NCBI GenBank assembly: GCA_900465685.1 | Contig: UEGR01000003.1 | Span: 62,001 to 126,000 of the forward strand | Length of the DNA: 64,000 nt | Source of the DNA: Hyphomicrobiales bacterium | GTDB taxonomy: Bacteria > Pseudomonadota > Alphaproteobacteria > Rhizobiales > Rhizobiaceae | Direction: 5' to 3' | Shown: positions 41,642-51,893 of the stretch, one piece after another | Layout: each line of letters begins with the position of its first letter | Numbering within the stretch: the first letter of the stretch is position 1 | Position numbers and translations under genes: made by a program | The notes under the pieces: model-generated | Told to the model about the DNA's origin: nothing | Database searches by the model: none | What the model saw: only the letters and a program-made list of their open reading frames with translations

Positions 41642-43423
41642 ATGGTTGAGCAAAACAACAAGGGACAAGCTGCTGTTGTACGCCCCTTATTAGCTTATGC
41701 TCCCGAGTTTCTGGCCCGGTCTCAGGGCATCACACCCGATCTCAGCCCGACCAAGACCACTGCCGAGCTTGCCGAAGAATTGCTGGCCGAGCGCGAGCAT
41801 CGCAGGCGTCGCGACGAACTTCTACGCCGTAAGCAGGAAATGCTGGATGGCGAACCCACAGCACCTTCGACGGTCCATGACCCTGCTGCCGATATGCGTC
41901 AGCGCATGAGCGCCATACGCGCCGAATTGCAGTCCCGGCTTGAGCCGGAAACAGCCCCGCAAACGGCGGCCCCTGCACCGGACCTGCAAAGGCAGGCCGA
42001 ACCGGAACACGCGGTGTCTGCCGTTGTCGCTCCTGCCGCTGTGGCGCAACCTGCCAAGCCGCGCGGGCGCTGGCGCCTGCGTTGGGGCCGCATTCTCGGC
42101 TTCACCGTACTGGGCGGGTTGCTGGGGCTTGGTTATGCAGCTCTTGAGCCGCAGCATTATAGCGCGTCTACATCCTTGCAGGTGTTTCCTTCAGAACGTC
42201 GTAGCGAGATTGCATCCGAGGCGGTGCTGAACCGTGCTGCCCAGCTGGCGCGTATCCAGTCGCCGCAGGATTTCGGGACTCCACCGCTGCTTGACCAGCT
42301 ACGCCACGCGCTTGATCGTTTCACCACAGCGGAAGGCGAAGCCGCCCCCGCGACGCCTTCCGGGCAAACGGGCGCGGCATTGCTTCGCCCGCATCTGGAA
42401 TTTTCGCAGGCGCTTGATAGCGGCATCGTCACGGTTGAAGCCAAGGCCGCAACACAGCAAACGGCAACAGCAGTTGCCAATGCCGTTGCGCAGGCTTTCC
42501 GCGATCAGCTGACAGGAAGCACGGGCGGGCCGGATGTAGGTTTGCCAGAACGTTTGCAGGCGCTGGAAGCGGATGCAGCTTCCGCCAAGGCGGCGGTTGA
42601 AGCGTTCCGCGCCAGCCGGAATTTTGGCGACGGTGATCGTGCAGCACTTGAGAGTGCATTTGCCGACGCCAAGGCAGAAACGGCGCGGATCGGTGCCGAG
42701 GCTGGTCGCTTGAGCAATATGACGGCGGAAAGCCTGTTGCAGGATGGTTTGCCGGAAGATATGCGGTCAGGCGTGCTGGGTACGCTCGTCGATCAATATC
42801 GTGCGGCCGGTCAAAGCGATGCGGCCAAAACCCTTGCCGCTGAAATCGACACGGAAATCGCTAATCAGCGTAGTCTGATTCAGGCCGATCTGCGAAAAGC
42901 TGTCGAAAACGAACAGAAGGCGGCTTCTGCAATGAGGGGGCTGAATGCAGCGCCCGCAACGGATGAAGACCGCAATCGTCTTCAGGCGATGGAGCGCGAT
43001 CTGGCGGCACGGCAGGCGCTTTATGAAGATGCGCAAATGCGTGCGGCGCAAGGTGATATGAGCACCTTGTCGGCGACGGGAGCCACGGTGCGCCTCGTCG
43101 CGCCGGCGAATTTGTCTTCCAGTCGACATGGCCTGTCGGTGCAGAATTCACTTCTGGCCGGATTGCTGGGCGGGCTATGGCTCGGTCTGTTTTCGTGCCT
43201 GTTTGGAAGCAGGGTGGAGCCGTCGAGAGAAGCGCAGGCGCCGGACGAACCAGAAGCCGAAGACGTGCTCGAAACCTATGGCGAAACGCGGCTGGCCGCC
43301 GTCATTCGCGAAGCGAACGAGCGCTGGGAAGTCGAGAACAATCGGGCCGATACGGTCGGAGAGGCGGACGAGTTGCAGCGCACTATCGACGATGTGCGCG
43401 CGAACCGTGGCACGCGGTTCTGA
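41642..43423 (+). CDS. Wzz/chain-length-determinant-like membrane protein
   Basis: 593 aa. A basic, Glu-rich and then Ala/Pro-rich cytoplasmic N-terminal region is followed by a first membrane segment near residues 150-170 (RILGFTVLGGLLGLGYAAL) and a long coiled-coil periplasmic part. The second membrane segment lies near 503-522 (LLAGLLGGLWLGLFSCLFG), with a cytoplasmic tail after it. This is the polysaccharide co-polymerase/GumC-like layout, but no kinase motifs are visible, so it may control chain length or export. An alternative start lies at 41612. No other polysaccharide genes are adjacent. Confidence 0.78.
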   Translation: MVEQNNKGQAAVVRPLLAYAPEFLARSQGITPDLSPTKTTAELAEELLAEREHRRRRDELLRRKQEMLDGEPTAPSTVHDPAADMRQRMSAIRAELQSRLEPETAPQTAAPAPDLQRQAEPEHAVSAVVAPAAVAQPAKPRGRWRLRWGRILGFTVLGGLLGLGYAALEPQHYSASTSLQVFPSERRSEIASEAVLNRAAQLARIQSPQDFGTPPLLDQLRHALDRFTTAEGEAAPATPSGQTGAALLRPHLEFSQALDSGIVTVEAKAATQQTATAVANAVAQAFRDQLTGSTGGPDVGLPERLQALEADAASAKAAVEAFRASRNFGDGDRAALESAFADAKAETARIGAEAGRLSNMTAESLLQDGLPEDMRSGVLGTLVDQYRAAGQSDAAKTLAAEIDTEIANQRSLIQADLRKAVENEQKAASAMRGLNAAPATDEDRNRLQAMERDLAARQALYEDAQMRAAQGDMSTLSATGATVRLVAPANLSSSRHGLSVQNSLLAGLLGGLWLGLFSCLFGSRVEPSREAQAPDEPEAEDVLETYGETRLAAVIREANERWEVENNRADTVGEADELQRTIDDVRANRGTRF

Positions 43424-43605
43424 CATCATTCCTGAAACTTCTGAAAATCCTGTCCCGATTTTCACTTTGTCGCGCTTTCGCCAATTGTCATCGCGCGCCA
43501 TGACGCTTATTGGCATGTATGCCCGACGGATGTGATGTATCTCCCAGACATTGCAGCCCGTTTATCTCGCAAAGCCGATATTTCGAACAGAAAGAAGCGC
43601 TCGCT

Positions 43606-44505
43606 ATGGCCCAGTTGATCGATGGCAAGAAGCTCGCCGAGGATGTGGTTTCCACGGTGAAGACCGAAACCGAAAAGCTCGTTGCAGCGACCGGCGTTGT
43701 TCCCGGTATTGCCGTGGTGATCGTGGGTGAAGACCCGGCGAGCCAGGTCTATGTTGCCTCCAAGGGCCGCAAGGCCAAGGAATGCGGCTTCCATTCCGTT
43801 CAGCATGATCTGCCGGACACGGCGTCGGAGCAGGAGCTTCTCGACCTGATCGAGAGCCTCAATAACGATCCGGCCATTCACGGCATTCTGGTGCAGCTGC
43901 CGCTGCCGAAGCATATCGATTCAGGCCGCGTCATTCAGACGATTTCACCGGACAAGGACGTGGACGGCTTCCACTTCATCAATGTCGGCAAGCTGGGCAC
44001 TGGCGAGGTCGATACGGCCTTCGTGCCCTGCACGCCAGCCGGTGCGATGATCATGATCGAGCGCGTTCATGGCCGCGATCTTTCCGGTCTCAATGCCGTG
44101 GTGATCGGGCGCTCCAACATTGTCGGCAAGCCGATGTTCAATCTGCTGCTTGCTGCCAATGCAACGGTCACGGTTGCCCATAGCCGCACCAAGGACCTGC
44201 CTGCGATTGCACGCACGGCGGATATTCTGGTCGCAGCCGTTGGTCGTCCGCAGATGGTCAAGGGCGATTGGGTAAAGCCCGGCGCGACGGTGATTGATGT
44301 CGGCATCAACCGCATTCCGGCACCGGAAAGGGGCGAGGGCAAAACCCGTCTCGTCGGCGACGTCGATTTTGCGGATGCGGAGAAGGTTGCGGGCGCGATC
44401 ACGCCGGTTCCGGGTGGTGTCGGCCCGATGACCATCGCCATGCTGATGGCAAATACGCTGACGGCGGCTTGCCGCAGTGTAGGCGCAAAAAAGCCCGTTT
44501 TCTGA
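43606..44505 (+). CDS. folD: bifunctional methylenetetrahydrofolate dehydrogenase/cyclohydrolase
   Basis: 299 aa. FolD interconverts methylene-, methenyl- and 10-formyl-THF. The active-site region is [17 protein letters not shown] (Tyr and Lys); [28 protein letters not shown] and [18 protein letters not shown] follow, and the C-terminus has [17 protein letters not shown]. The start is the ATG at 43606 after GAAAGAAG. The frame is open about 30 codons further upstream without family similarity. Confidence 0.96.
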   Translation: MAQLIDGKKLAEDVVSTVKTETEKLVAATGVVPGIAVVIVGEDPASQVYVASKGRKAKECGFHSVQHDLPDTASEQELLDLIESLNNDPAIHGILVQLPLPKHIDSGRVIQTISPDKDVDGFHFINVGKLGTGEVDTAFVPCTPAGAMIMIERVHGRDLSGLNAVVIGRSNIVGKPMFNLLLAANATVTVAHSRTKDLPAIARTADILVAAVGRPQMVKGDWVKPGATVIDVGINRIPAPERGEGKTRLVGDVDFADAEKVAGAITPVPGGVGPMTIAMLMANTLTAACRSVGAKKPVF

Positions 44506-44512
44506 CACAATT

Positions 44513-44536
44513 GAGAGGCGCTTTTTGCGCCTCTTC
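44513..44536 (+). terminator. hairpin after folD
   Basis: AGAGGCGC, loop TTTTT, GCGCCTCT, 8-10 bp past the folD stop. The T tract after the stem is weak, so this is a probable but not classic terminator. Confidence 0.6.
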
Positions 44537-44558
44537 ACGCAAACTAGTGCGATTTGAG

Positions 44559-44589
44559 AGGCAAAGCGGCGCAAAACCCGCTTTGCCTT
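44559..44589 (-). terminator. hairpin downstream of edd
   Basis: AGGCAAAGCGG...CCCGCTTTGCCTT stem lies just beyond the edd stop. T-richness on the minus-strand side is modest, so assignment as terminator is tentative. Confidence 0.55.
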
Positions 44590-44599
44590 ATTTCATGGG

Positions 44600-46423
44600 C
44601 TAGAAGACCGATGCGCCCTCATCGGCCCGCCCGGCGATCTGCCGGAAGGCGCGGAACAATTCGCGACCCATGCCATGTTCGTTGGCGGAAAGATCGGGAC
44701 GCTCTTGAAGTCGGGCGTCGAGTGTCGCGTGATTGATCAAAACTTCCAGCGTACCATTGACGGCATCCAGGCGGATAACATCGCCATTGCGGATTTTTCC
44801 GATGGCGCCGCCATCGAGTGCTTCCGGCGTGACGTGGATCGCGGAAGGAACCTTGCCCGAAGCGCCGGACAAACGACCATCGGTGACAAGCGCCACGCGC
44901 TGGCCGCGATCCTGCAGGATGCCGAGAACGGTCATCAGCTTGTGCAGTTCCGGCATGCCATTGGCTTTCGGCCCCTGATAGCGAACCACCGCGACGAAAT
45001 CGCCGGTCAGATCGCCTGCCTTGAAGGCAGCCTGCAATTCGGCCTGATCGTTGAACACCTTTGCAGGCGCTTCGATCACTTGACGCTCCGGCTTCACGGC
45101 GGAAACCTTGATGATCGCATTGCCAATATTGCCCGTCAGCACCTTGAGACCGCCGCTCGGCTGGAATGGCGAATGGATTTTCGCCAGCACCTTGTCGTCG
45201 CCGCTCTTTTCGGGAACCGGCTCGCGTATGACGGTGCCGTCAGCGCCAAGCTTTGGCTCGATGGCGTAAGGGCGCAGTCCTTCACCCCAGACGGTGCGCA
45301 CATCTTCATGAAGAATGCCGCAGTCGAGAAGCTCGCGGATGAGGAAGCCCATGCCGCCAGCAGCGTGGAAATGGTTCACATCGGCAAGACCGTTCGGATA
45401 GACACGGGCGAGCAGCGGCACCACGTCCGAAATCTCGGAAATATCGTGCCAGGTCAGCTTGATCCCAGCTGCCGCAGCCATCGCGATCAGATGGATCGTA
45501 TGGTTGGTCGAACCACCAGTGGCATTGAGGCCGATGATGCCATTGACGAAGGAACGTTCGTCCAGCATTTCGCCGACAGGCGTATATTCATTGCCGCAGG
45601 CCGTGATCGCCAGCGCCCGCTTGGCGGCTTCGCGCGTCAGCGCATCGCGCAGCGGCGTGCCCGGATTGATGAAGGACGCGCCCGGCAGATGCAGGCCCAT
45701 GATTTCCATCAGCATCTGGTTGGAATTGGCGGTGCCGTAGAACGTGCAGGTGCCGGGACCGTGATAGGACTTGGATTCCGAGATCAGCAGTTCCTCGCGC
45801 CCGACCTTGCCTTCCGCATAAAGCTGACGGGTCTTTGCCTTCTCGTCATTCGGCAGACCGCTGGTCATGGGACCGGCAGGTACGAAGATCGCAGGCAAGT
45901 GACCGAAGGTCAGCGCGCCAATGATCAGGCCCGGCACGATCTTGTCGCAGACGCCGAGATAGACGGCGGCATCGAACATGTCGTGGGACAGGCCGACAGC
46001 TGCAGCCATGGCAATGACTTCACGCGAGAACAGCGACAGTTCCATCCCGGCGAAACCCTGGGTGACGCCATCGCACATCGCCGGTACGCCGCCTGCCACC
46101 TGCGCAACGCCGCCCGCATCGCGGGCAGCCTGCTTGATCAGCTGCGGAAAGGTCTCGAACGGCTGATGCGCCGAGAGCATGTCGTTATAGGCGGTGATGA
46201 TGCCCAGATTCAGCACTTCGTCGCCAGTCAGCGCAGCCTTGTCATGCGGTCCGCAGGCCGCAAAACCATGGGCGAGATTGGCGCAGGCCAGAACCGTGCG
46301 GTTCGGCTTTTTCAACGCAGCCTCGCGCACGCGGCCAATATAGGCCTCGCGGGTTGGTTTGGAGCGTTCACGGATGCGCTCGGTGATTTCCTGAATGCGT
46401 TTGTGAGCGGACTGCATGGGCAT
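44600..46423 (-). CDS. edd: phosphogluconate dehydratase
   Basis: 607 aa. It converts 6-phosphogluconate to 2-keto-3-deoxy-6-phosphogluconate in the Entner-Doudoroff pathway. IlvD/Edd family signatures: [50 protein letters not shown] (cluster Cys residues) and [20 protein letters not shown]. The start is the ATG at 46421-46423 after AGGTGAT; a TTG 6 codons upstream is possible. Last gene of the zwf-pgl-edd operon; the aldolase gene eda is not in the window. Confidence 0.96.
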   Translation of the reverse strand: MPMQSAHKRIQEITERIRERSKPTREAYIGRVREAALKKPNRTVLACANLAHGFAACGPHDKAALTGDEVLNLGIITAYNDMLSAHQPFETFPQLIKQAARDAGGVAQVAGGVPAMCDGVTQGFAGMELSLFSREVIAMAAAVGLSHDMFDAAVYLGVCDKIVPGLIIGALTFGHLPAIFVPAGPMTSGLPNDEKAKTRQLYAEGKVGREELLISESKSYHGPGTCTFYGTANSNQMLMEIMGLHLPGASFINPGTPLRDALTREAAKRALAITACGNEYTPVGEMLDERSFVNGIIGLNATGGSTNHTIHLIAMAAAAGIKLTWHDISEISDVVPLLARVYPNGLADVNHFHAAGGMGFLIRELLDCGILHEDVRTVWGEGLRPYAIEPKLGADGTVIREPVPEKSGDDKVLAKIHSPFQPSGGLKVLTGNIGNAIIKVSAVKPERQVIEAPAKVFNDQAELQAAFKAGDLTGDFVAVVRYQGPKANGMPELHKLMTVLGILQDRGQRVALVTDGRLSGASGKVPSAIHVTPEALDGGAIGKIRNGDVIRLDAVNGTLEVLINHATLDARLQERPDLSANEHGMGRELFRAFRQIAGRADEGASVF

Positions 46424-46458
46424 GGGTATCACCTGTGCCAATCTGGCCTGAATGGAAT

Positions 46459-47157
46459 TTAACTGGTCCAGTAAAGCTGGATGGGGGTGCGGGCATGGTG
46501 GAAGACGGCCCGTACCGGCATTTCAAGTTCGTCGTCGCCGGACAGCGCCTTTTCAAGCGTTGCCTGCTTGGCCGCGCCTTCGATGTGAAGCACGAGCATG
46601 TCGGCCTCGGCGATCAGCGGCAAGGTCAGTGTCAGGCGCTTTTCGCCCGCGCCTTCGGCATGGATTGGCAGAACGAGCGCCCGTGTTGCCGGGTCGATCG
46701 CCTGATCGAGCCGGTCGGCATTCGGGAAGAATGATGCGGTATGACCGTCATTACCCATGCCAAGCACCACCACGTCGAAAGGACGGCGCAATGCGTCGAT
46801 GCGGCTGGCGGCAGCAAGTGCCGCCGTTTCAGCCGTCGCCGCCGGATTAAAGAGCCCGATGAAACGGGCCACGCCTGCATGATCGCGCAAAAGATGGTCC
46901 CGTACCAGCTTTTCGTTGGAACGATCGCTGTCTGTTGCCACGAAACGCTCGTCAACGAGGGTAATCGTGACGAGGTTCCAGTCGATCATCTTGCGCGACA
47001 GCACCTCGAACAGTTTCAGCGGCGTGGTGCCGCCGGAGACGGCCAGTGTGGCCTGTCCCCGCTCAGCGATTGCGGCAGCCAGCTTGATTGCAATCGCCTC
47101 AGAAAGCGATTGCGCCAGTTCCGTTCCGCTGGTGAAGTCGTGACGTTCGATGTTCAT
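46459..47157 (-). CDS. pgl: 6-phosphogluconolactonase
   Basis: 232 aa. It hydrolyses 6-phosphogluconolactone. DevB/Pgl signatures: [40 protein letters not shown], and [33 protein letters not shown] before ATG. It lies between zwf (19 bp upstream) and edd (35 bp downstream), so the three sequential enzymes are made together. Confidence 0.96.
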   Translation of the reverse strand: MNIERHDFTSGTELAQSLSEAIAIKLAAAIAERGQATLAVSGGTTPLKLFEVLSRKMIDWNLVTITLVDERFVATDSDRSNEKLVRDHLLRDHAGVARFIGLFNPAATAETAALAAASRIDALRRPFDVVVLGMGNDGHTASFFPNADRLDQAIDPATRALVLPIHAEGAGEKRLTLTLPLIAEADMLVLHIEGAAKQATLEKALSGDDELEMPVRAVFHHARTPIQLYWTS

Positions 47158-47176
47158 GCCGTTCCTTTCAGGGTCC

Positions 47177-48652
47177 TTACAACGTTTCGTGCCAAGTGCG
47201 ACCGTCGCGTTCAATCAATGCGATGGACGACGATGGCCCCCACGTCCCTGCGGTGTAACCCTGGACCGGCTGACTGTTCAACTCCCATCCCTGGAGGATC
47301 GGATCGACCCAGCGCCATGCGGCCTCGACTTCGTCGCGACGCATGAACAGGGTCTGATTACCGCGAACAACGTCCATGATCAGCCGTTCATAGGCATCCG
47401 GATTGCGTTCGCTGAAGGATTCGGCAAAGCTCATGTCGAGTGGAACATGACGCAGGCGCATGCCGCCCGGGCCCGGATCCTTGATCATCAGCCACTGCTT
47501 GACGCCCTCATCGGGCTGCAGGCGGATGACGAGCTGGTTGGCGATGACCTTGCCAGCACTTTCACCGAAGATCGAATGCGGGATCGGCTTGAAGGTCACG
47601 ACGATTTCCGACACACGGGTCGCCAGACGCTTGCCTGTGCGCAGGTAGAACGGCACGCCCGCCCAGCGCCAGTTGGCGATTTCGGCTTTCAGCGCCACGA
47701 AGGTTTCCGTGTTGCTGGTGTCGCTTTCGAGGTCTTCGAGATAACCGCGAACCGGACCGCCGGCAGATGCGCCCGCGCGATACTGGCCGCGAACCGTCAC
47801 ATCCTCGACATTGGCATTGGTGATGGGCTTCAGCGAGCGCAGCACCTTGACCTTTTCGTCATGCACGGCATCCGCTTCAATCGACGATGGGGGTTCCATT
47901 GCCACAAGGCAGAGCAGCTGGAGAATATGGTTCTGCACCATGTCGCGCAGTGCGCCTGCCGTGTTGTAATAACCGGCGCGACCTTCAAGGCCGACAGCTT
48001 CGGCAACGGTGATCTGGACATGGTCGATATGGGCGGAGTTCCAGAGCGGCTCATAAAGCGCATTGGCAAAGCGCAGCGCCATCAGGTTCTGCACTGTTTC
48101 CTTGCCCAGATAGTGGTCGATACGGAAAATCTGGTCTTCGCGGAACACGCTGCCCAGCGTGTCGTTGAGCGCCATTGCCGAATCCAGATCGCGGCCAATC
48201 GGCTTTTCAACGATGATGCGGGTGTCGCGGGTGATGAGGCCATGGCTCTTCAGGCGCGTGGCAATGTCGCCGAACAGGGTCGGGCTGACCGCGAGGTAAA
48301 AGGCGCGAATCTTTTCCGGCTTCTTGCCGATCAGCGTCTTGAGCGCATCCCAGCCCTCTTCGGACTTGGCGTCGACGGCCACATAGCTGACACGCTTCAG
48401 AAATTCTTCGACCTGCTTTTCGTCGACTTCCGCAGGCTTGACGTGCTCATGAATGGCATCGCGCGCAAACTTGCGATACTCGTCATCGGTCATGGCGCTG
48501 CGTGACGCGCCGATAATGCGCGTCGGGTCGGAGAGCTGGCCTGCACGCTGCCGCTGATACAATGCCGGGATCAGTTTGCGTTCGGCTAGGTCGCCCGAGC
48601 CGCCAAAAACGATGCAGTCGAAAGGCTCTACCGGAATAGTCTGGCTGGTCAT
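47177..48652 (-). CDS. zwf: glucose-6-phosphate 1-dehydrogenase
   Basis: 491 aa. The NADP-binding FDCIVFGGSGDLAERKLIPA, the active-site RIDHYLGKETVQNLMALRFA and the substrate-binding EKPIGRDL are all present, as is FYLRTGKRLA. First step of the Entner-Doudoroff and oxidative pentose phosphate routes. The start is the ATG at 48650-48652 with GAGAGCGA upstream; the frame is open 15 codons further. Head of the zwf-pgl-edd operon, divergent from an SDR gene. Confidence 0.96.
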   Translation of the reverse strand: MTSQTIPVEPFDCIVFGGSGDLAERKLIPALYQRQRAGQLSDPTRIIGASRSAMTDDEYRKFARDAIHEHVKPAEVDEKQVEEFLKRVSYVAVDAKSEEGWDALKTLIGKKPEKIRAFYLAVSPTLFGDIATRLKSHGLITRDTRIIVEKPIGRDLDSAMALNDTLGSVFREDQIFRIDHYLGKETVQNLMALRFANALYEPLWNSAHIDHVQITVAEAVGLEGRAGYYNTAGALRDMVQNHILQLLCLVAMEPPSSIEADAVHDEKVKVLRSLKPITNANVEDVTVRGQYRAGASAGGPVRGYLEDLESDTSNTETFVALKAEIANWRWAGVPFYLRTGKRLATRVSEIVVTFKPIPHSIFGESAGKVIANQLVIRLQPDEGVKQWLMIKDPGPGGMRLRHVPLDMSFAESFSERNPDAYERLIMDVVRGNQTLFMRRDEVEAAWRWVDPILQGWELNSQPVQGYTAGTWGPSSSIALIERDGRTWHETL

Positions 48653-48978
48653 CTGTCGCTCTCTTCTTTCGTTCGCGCAAATCAGTCTGTCAGTCATAGC
48701 CTACTATGACAACGGTGCCATATGCGCGGCCCATCTTTATAATTTAATCGATTTAAATTCAACCGTCCGATTGCCGCATTCTCGTGAATTTGAACTCGGG
48801 GGCAAATGTCGGCAAAGTGCAGGGATTAGACCCCACGCGGAGGCAGCCTGTCGGTTTTGTCGGGTTAACCGCTTATGCACACATGACATGTTCATCTTAA
48901 AGCCATATTGGAACAAACAATCGTGTTTCAAGTGATTTGCACACAAAGTCTGAAACGACTTTGTCAAAGGAGAATGAC
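48653..48978. promoter_or_regulatory. divergent promoter region zwf / SDR
   Basis: 326 bp without a gene. An AT-rich partial palindrome AATTTAATCGATTTAAATT (48741-48759) is centred on AATCGATT. Centres with CG flanked by A/T are common in LacI-family operators. No match to the gammaproteobacterial HexR box was noticed. The SD AAAGGAG for the SDR gene lies at the right end. Confidence 0.45.
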
Positions 48979-49728
48979 ATGAAGAGGCTGCAGGATAAGG
49001 TCGCAATCATCACCGGTGCCGGATCGGGTTTCGGTTCAGGCATGGCGCACCGATTTGCAGCCGAAGGCGCGAAAGTCGTGCTGGCTGACGTCAATGTGAA
49101 GCGCGTGGAAGACGAACTGGCGCATCTGGGCAAGAATGCGCTGTCGGTTCAGGCGGATGTCTCACGCAAGGACGATGTCGAACGCGTGGCGCGTGCAGCC
49201 TTCGAGGCTTTCGGGCGCATCGATATCATGGTCAATAATGCCGGTTTCACCCATCGCAACATGCCGCTGACCGAGGTGGACGAACACAATTTCGATCTGA
49301 TCAGCGCGGTCAATATGAAGGCGCTCTATTATTCGACGCAGATCGTCGTGCCGATCATGGAGCATCAGGGCGGGGGCGTCATCATCAACACCGCTTCGGC
49401 GACAGCCCTGCGTCCGCGCAAGGGGCTGGTCTGGTATAGCGCGTCCAAGGGCTGGATTATCAGCGCGACCAAGGCGATGGCGCTGGAGCTGGCCGAAAAG
49501 AACATTCGCGTCAATTGCATCTGCCCGGCGGAAAGCGACAGCGAAGCGCTGAAGCTGTTTCTGGAGGACGATACACCGGAAGCGCGTCAGGCCCTGAAAG
49601 CGACGATCCCGCTCGATCGGTTTTCGACACCGGACGATGTGGCCGAGGCTGCCCTTTGGCTCGCATCCGACTCCGCCTCGATGGTGACGGGGACGGCGCT
49701 CAGTGTCGATGGCGGCTATTCCATTTAG
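48979..49728 (+). CDS. short-chain dehydrogenase/reductase (SDR)
   Basis: 249 aa, classical SDR. TGAGSGFGSGMA cofactor motif, NNAGFTHRN, NTASATALRP with the catalytic Ser position, and YSASK for the catalytic Tyr and Lys. VLADVN after beta-2 suggests NAD+. The start is the ATG after AAAGGAGAATGAC; the frame extends to 48937. Substrate unknown (glucose dehydrogenase/3-oxoacyl reductase-like). Its stop overlaps that of the convergent HD-domain gene. Confidence 0.94.
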   Translation: MKRLQDKVAIITGAGSGFGSGMAHRFAAEGAKVVLADVNVKRVEDELAHLGKNALSVQADVSRKDDVERVARAAFEAFGRIDIMVNNAGFTHRNMPLTEVDEHNFDLISAVNMKALYYSTQIVVPIMEHQGGGVIINTASATALRPRKGLVWYSASKGWIISATKAMALELAEKNIRVNCICPAESDSEALKLFLEDDTPEARQALKATIPLDRFSTPDDVAEAALWLASDSASMVTGTALSVDGGYSI

Positions 49729-50375
49729 CAACCTGCTTCGGCGAGGAAGTCATCGTAAATGGCTTCCAGCCGCTTATGGCGTTCGGCGGCCATGCGCCTT
49801 CCGGTTTCTGTTCTGAAACCGGAGGCAAGCTTGAACAGCTTTGTGCGGAAATGATCGAGCGCATAGGCTTTGTCGTCAAGCGCGCGGTCATCAGCGCGCG
49901 GGTCGCGCCAGTCATAAAGGGCGCTTCCCATACGGCCTGCAATATAGAAGCAGCGTGCTGCACCGATCACGCCAATTGCGTCGAGCCTGTCGGCATCCTG
50001 CAAGGTCTGCGCCTCGATGGTCACGGGCTCGATATTGGCGGAAAAGCTGTGCGCTTCAACCGCATGGGCGACGCGGGCAATGCGCTCATCGTCCCATCCG
50101 AGGCTGCGCAGCAGTGCGGACGCCTTGTCGGCAGCAAGGCGCGAGGCCTTGTGCCGGTCGGGTGAATTTTTCTCCACACTCACGCAATCATGCAGAATTG
50201 CCGCCGCGCAGAGAATTTCGGCGTCGCCGCCTTCGGTACTGTGAATGGCCGAGGCATTCTTCCAGACGCGGGCGAGGTGGGACAGATCGTGTGATCCGTC
50301 CTCACCATGTTCCAATGCATGCGGCAGAAGTTCAGCGGCAAGCGTTTCGAAGGGCGCGAAGATATGGTCTGTCAT
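49725..50375 (-). CDS. HD-domain phosphohydrolase
   Basis: 216 aa. Metal-binding His/Asp residues are seen in GSHDLSHLARVWKNA, CAAAILHDCVSVEKNSPDRH and VAHAVEAHSFSA, and the final Asp in LQDADRLDAIGVIGAARCFY. This is the YedJ/YpgQ-like HD pattern of small-molecule phosphohydrolases. Start ATG; stand-alone gene between a convergent SDR and an MFS gene. Substrate unknown. Confidence 0.9.
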   Translation of the reverse strand: MTDHIFAPFETLAAELLPHALEHGEDGSHDLSHLARVWKNASAIHSTEGGDAEILCAAAILHDCVSVEKNSPDRHKASRLAADKASALLRSLGWDDERIARVAHAVEAHSFSANIEPVTIEAQTLQDADRLDAIGVIGAARCFYIAGRMGSALYDWRDPRADDRALDDKAYALDHFRTKLFKLASGFRTETGRRMAAERHKRLEAIYDDFLAEAGC

Positions 50376-50433
50376 TCAATGTCTCAAAGAATCATGGAAG
50401 TGATGGAGTGACAGCCAGTATCCCTTGGTTGCG

Positions 50434-51717
50434 TCAGTTCTGTGAAGCGCGGCGCAGCACTATCCAGTTATAAAGCGCACCGAATGCCATCATCAGGCAG
50501 GTGCCGAGAAACACGGCCCGCATGCCGAAATGGCCGCCGACAAAGCCGCCTGCCACCGGGCCCGCGACCTGTCCGACATATTGCGCCGAGACCGAATAGC
50601 CGAGGATACCGCCGGCGACACGGTCGGGCACATTGTGCCGGATGACGCTGGTGATGCAGGGCAGGAGGCCGCCCAGCGCCAGCCCCATCAGGAAGCGCAG
50701 GCCGATCAGTTGCCAGGCTTGCGTAACGAAAGCCTGCGGGATCAGCAACAATGCGGAAACCGCCAGCGCACCGATGATGACATATCTGTGCCCGACGCGG
50801 TCGGCCAGACGCCCGAGGCGCGACGAGGACAGGATGCTGCCCAGTGCAGCCGTAGCCATCACAACGCCGGAAATCAGCGTGACCTTGGTCTGGTCGTCCA
50901 TCAGCTGCATGACATAGACAGTGATGATCGGCTCGATCGACATATTGGCGAACAGCAGCAGCATGCCCGTCACCAGCATGGCCAGAACCGGCTTTCTGTC
51001 GGGGATGGCAGCCCAGATGGATTCCGCCTTCTGCTCCTTGGTCGGTTTCGGCGGCTTGCGCTCTTCGCGGATCAGGAAAGTCGTGGCGAGGAAGGTCAGG
51101 AAAATCACGCCGCCCGCCAGCCAGAATGTGGCGCGGATGCCGATCAATGGCGGCAATGCGCCGCCGAGCAGCGGCCCGGCCAGATTACCTGCCATGATGC
51201 CCGCCGAAAGCGCGCCCAGCGCCCAGCCGGTCTTGTCTTTCGGGGTCTGTGTCGCGACGAGGATCATTGAGCCGGAGGAGTAGCCGCCCGCAATGCCGAC
51301 GAACAGGCGCAGCGCGACCAGCTGCCAGACGCTCGTCACCATGCCGATCAGCGACATGGCGATGGCCATGCCGAGACTGGCGCGGATCAGCATCAGCTTG
51401 CGGCCATAACGGTCACCAAGCTTGCCCCAGAGCGGCGCGACGAAGGCGGCGGCGAGAAAGGTGGCGCCATAGGCGATACCGGACCACTGCACGATGGCCG
51501 CATGATCGGACACGCCAAGCTGCTCCACATAAAGCGGCAGGAAAGGCAGCAGGAGCGACATTGCGATCAGCGTGGTGAACGAACCGAGGAGGCAAATGAG
51601 CAGGTTCTGTTTCCAGTAGCGCTCGTGGTTTTCCTCAGCCTGTTTCGGGCCAGCCATAGGGCCAGCGGAGCCGTCTAAAGCGTCGGCGTCCCTGGCGGCA
51701 GCTTGGGTCGTACTCAT
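50434..51717 (-). CDS. MFS-family transporter
   Basis: 427 aa, about 12 membrane segments. The loop 2-3 motif is GKLGDRYGRKLMLIRASLGM, repeated in the second half as GRLADRVGHRYVII. The hydrophilic linker (PPKPTKEQKAESIW) separates the halves. The pattern fits multidrug or sugar exporters. The start is the ATG at 51715-51717 after CAGGACATG; the frame continues upstream only as an antisense shadow of the GntR gene. Divergent from gntR with an operator dyad between them, so likely repressed by it. Confidence 0.94.
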   Translation of the reverse strand: MSTTQAAARDADALDGSAGPMAGPKQAEENHERYWKQNLLICLLGSFTTLIAMSLLLPFLPLYVEQLGVSDHAAIVQWSGIAYGATFLAAAFVAPLWGKLGDRYGRKLMLIRASLGMAIAMSLIGMVTSVWQLVALRLFVGIAGGYSSGSMILVATQTPKDKTGWALGALSAGIMAGNLAGPLLGGALPPLIGIRATFWLAGGVIFLTFLATTFLIREERKPPKPTKEQKAESIWAAIPDRKPVLAMLVTGMLLLFANMSIEPIITVYVMQLMDDQTKVTLISGVVMATAALGSILSSSRLGRLADRVGHRYVIIGALAVSALLLIPQAFVTQAWQLIGLRFLMGLALGGLLPCITSVIRHNVPDRVAGGILGYSVSAQYVGQVAGPVAGGFVGGHFGMRAVFLGTCLMMAFGALYNWIVLRRASQN

Positions 51718-51776
51718 GTCATGTCCTGCGATTGCATCTTGATGTGTGAATGGACGATGCGGGAATGGGATTGTCT

Positions 51777-51810
51777 TGTATTCCATTTTGGGATACCAAA
51801 ACGGAATACA
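51777..51810. promoter_or_regulatory. GntR-type operator dyad
   Basis: TGTATTCCATTTTGG, spacer GATA, CCAAAACGGAATACA: 15-bp arms with one mismatch, in the gap between the MFS gene and the GntR gene. The centre TTTTGG-GATA-CCAAAA is fully symmetric. Likely binding site of the adjacent regulator. Confidence 0.8.
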
Positions 51811-51893
51811 TGCATGCGCCTGTTGCTTCGCCTTGTCAACTCCCGTCAGGAGCAAGGCATTCACGGCGTGATGAATAAGGAGACCGGTCGGCA

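Noticed and set aside
44675-46462. 595-codon plus-strand frame
   Set aside because: Antisense to edd; the same shadow effect is seen opposite zwf (47150-48505) and the thiolase (22918-24030).
48700-48800. HexR-type operator upstream of zwf
   Set aside because: The AT palindrome centred on AATCGATT does not match the HexR pattern; at most a LacI-type site.
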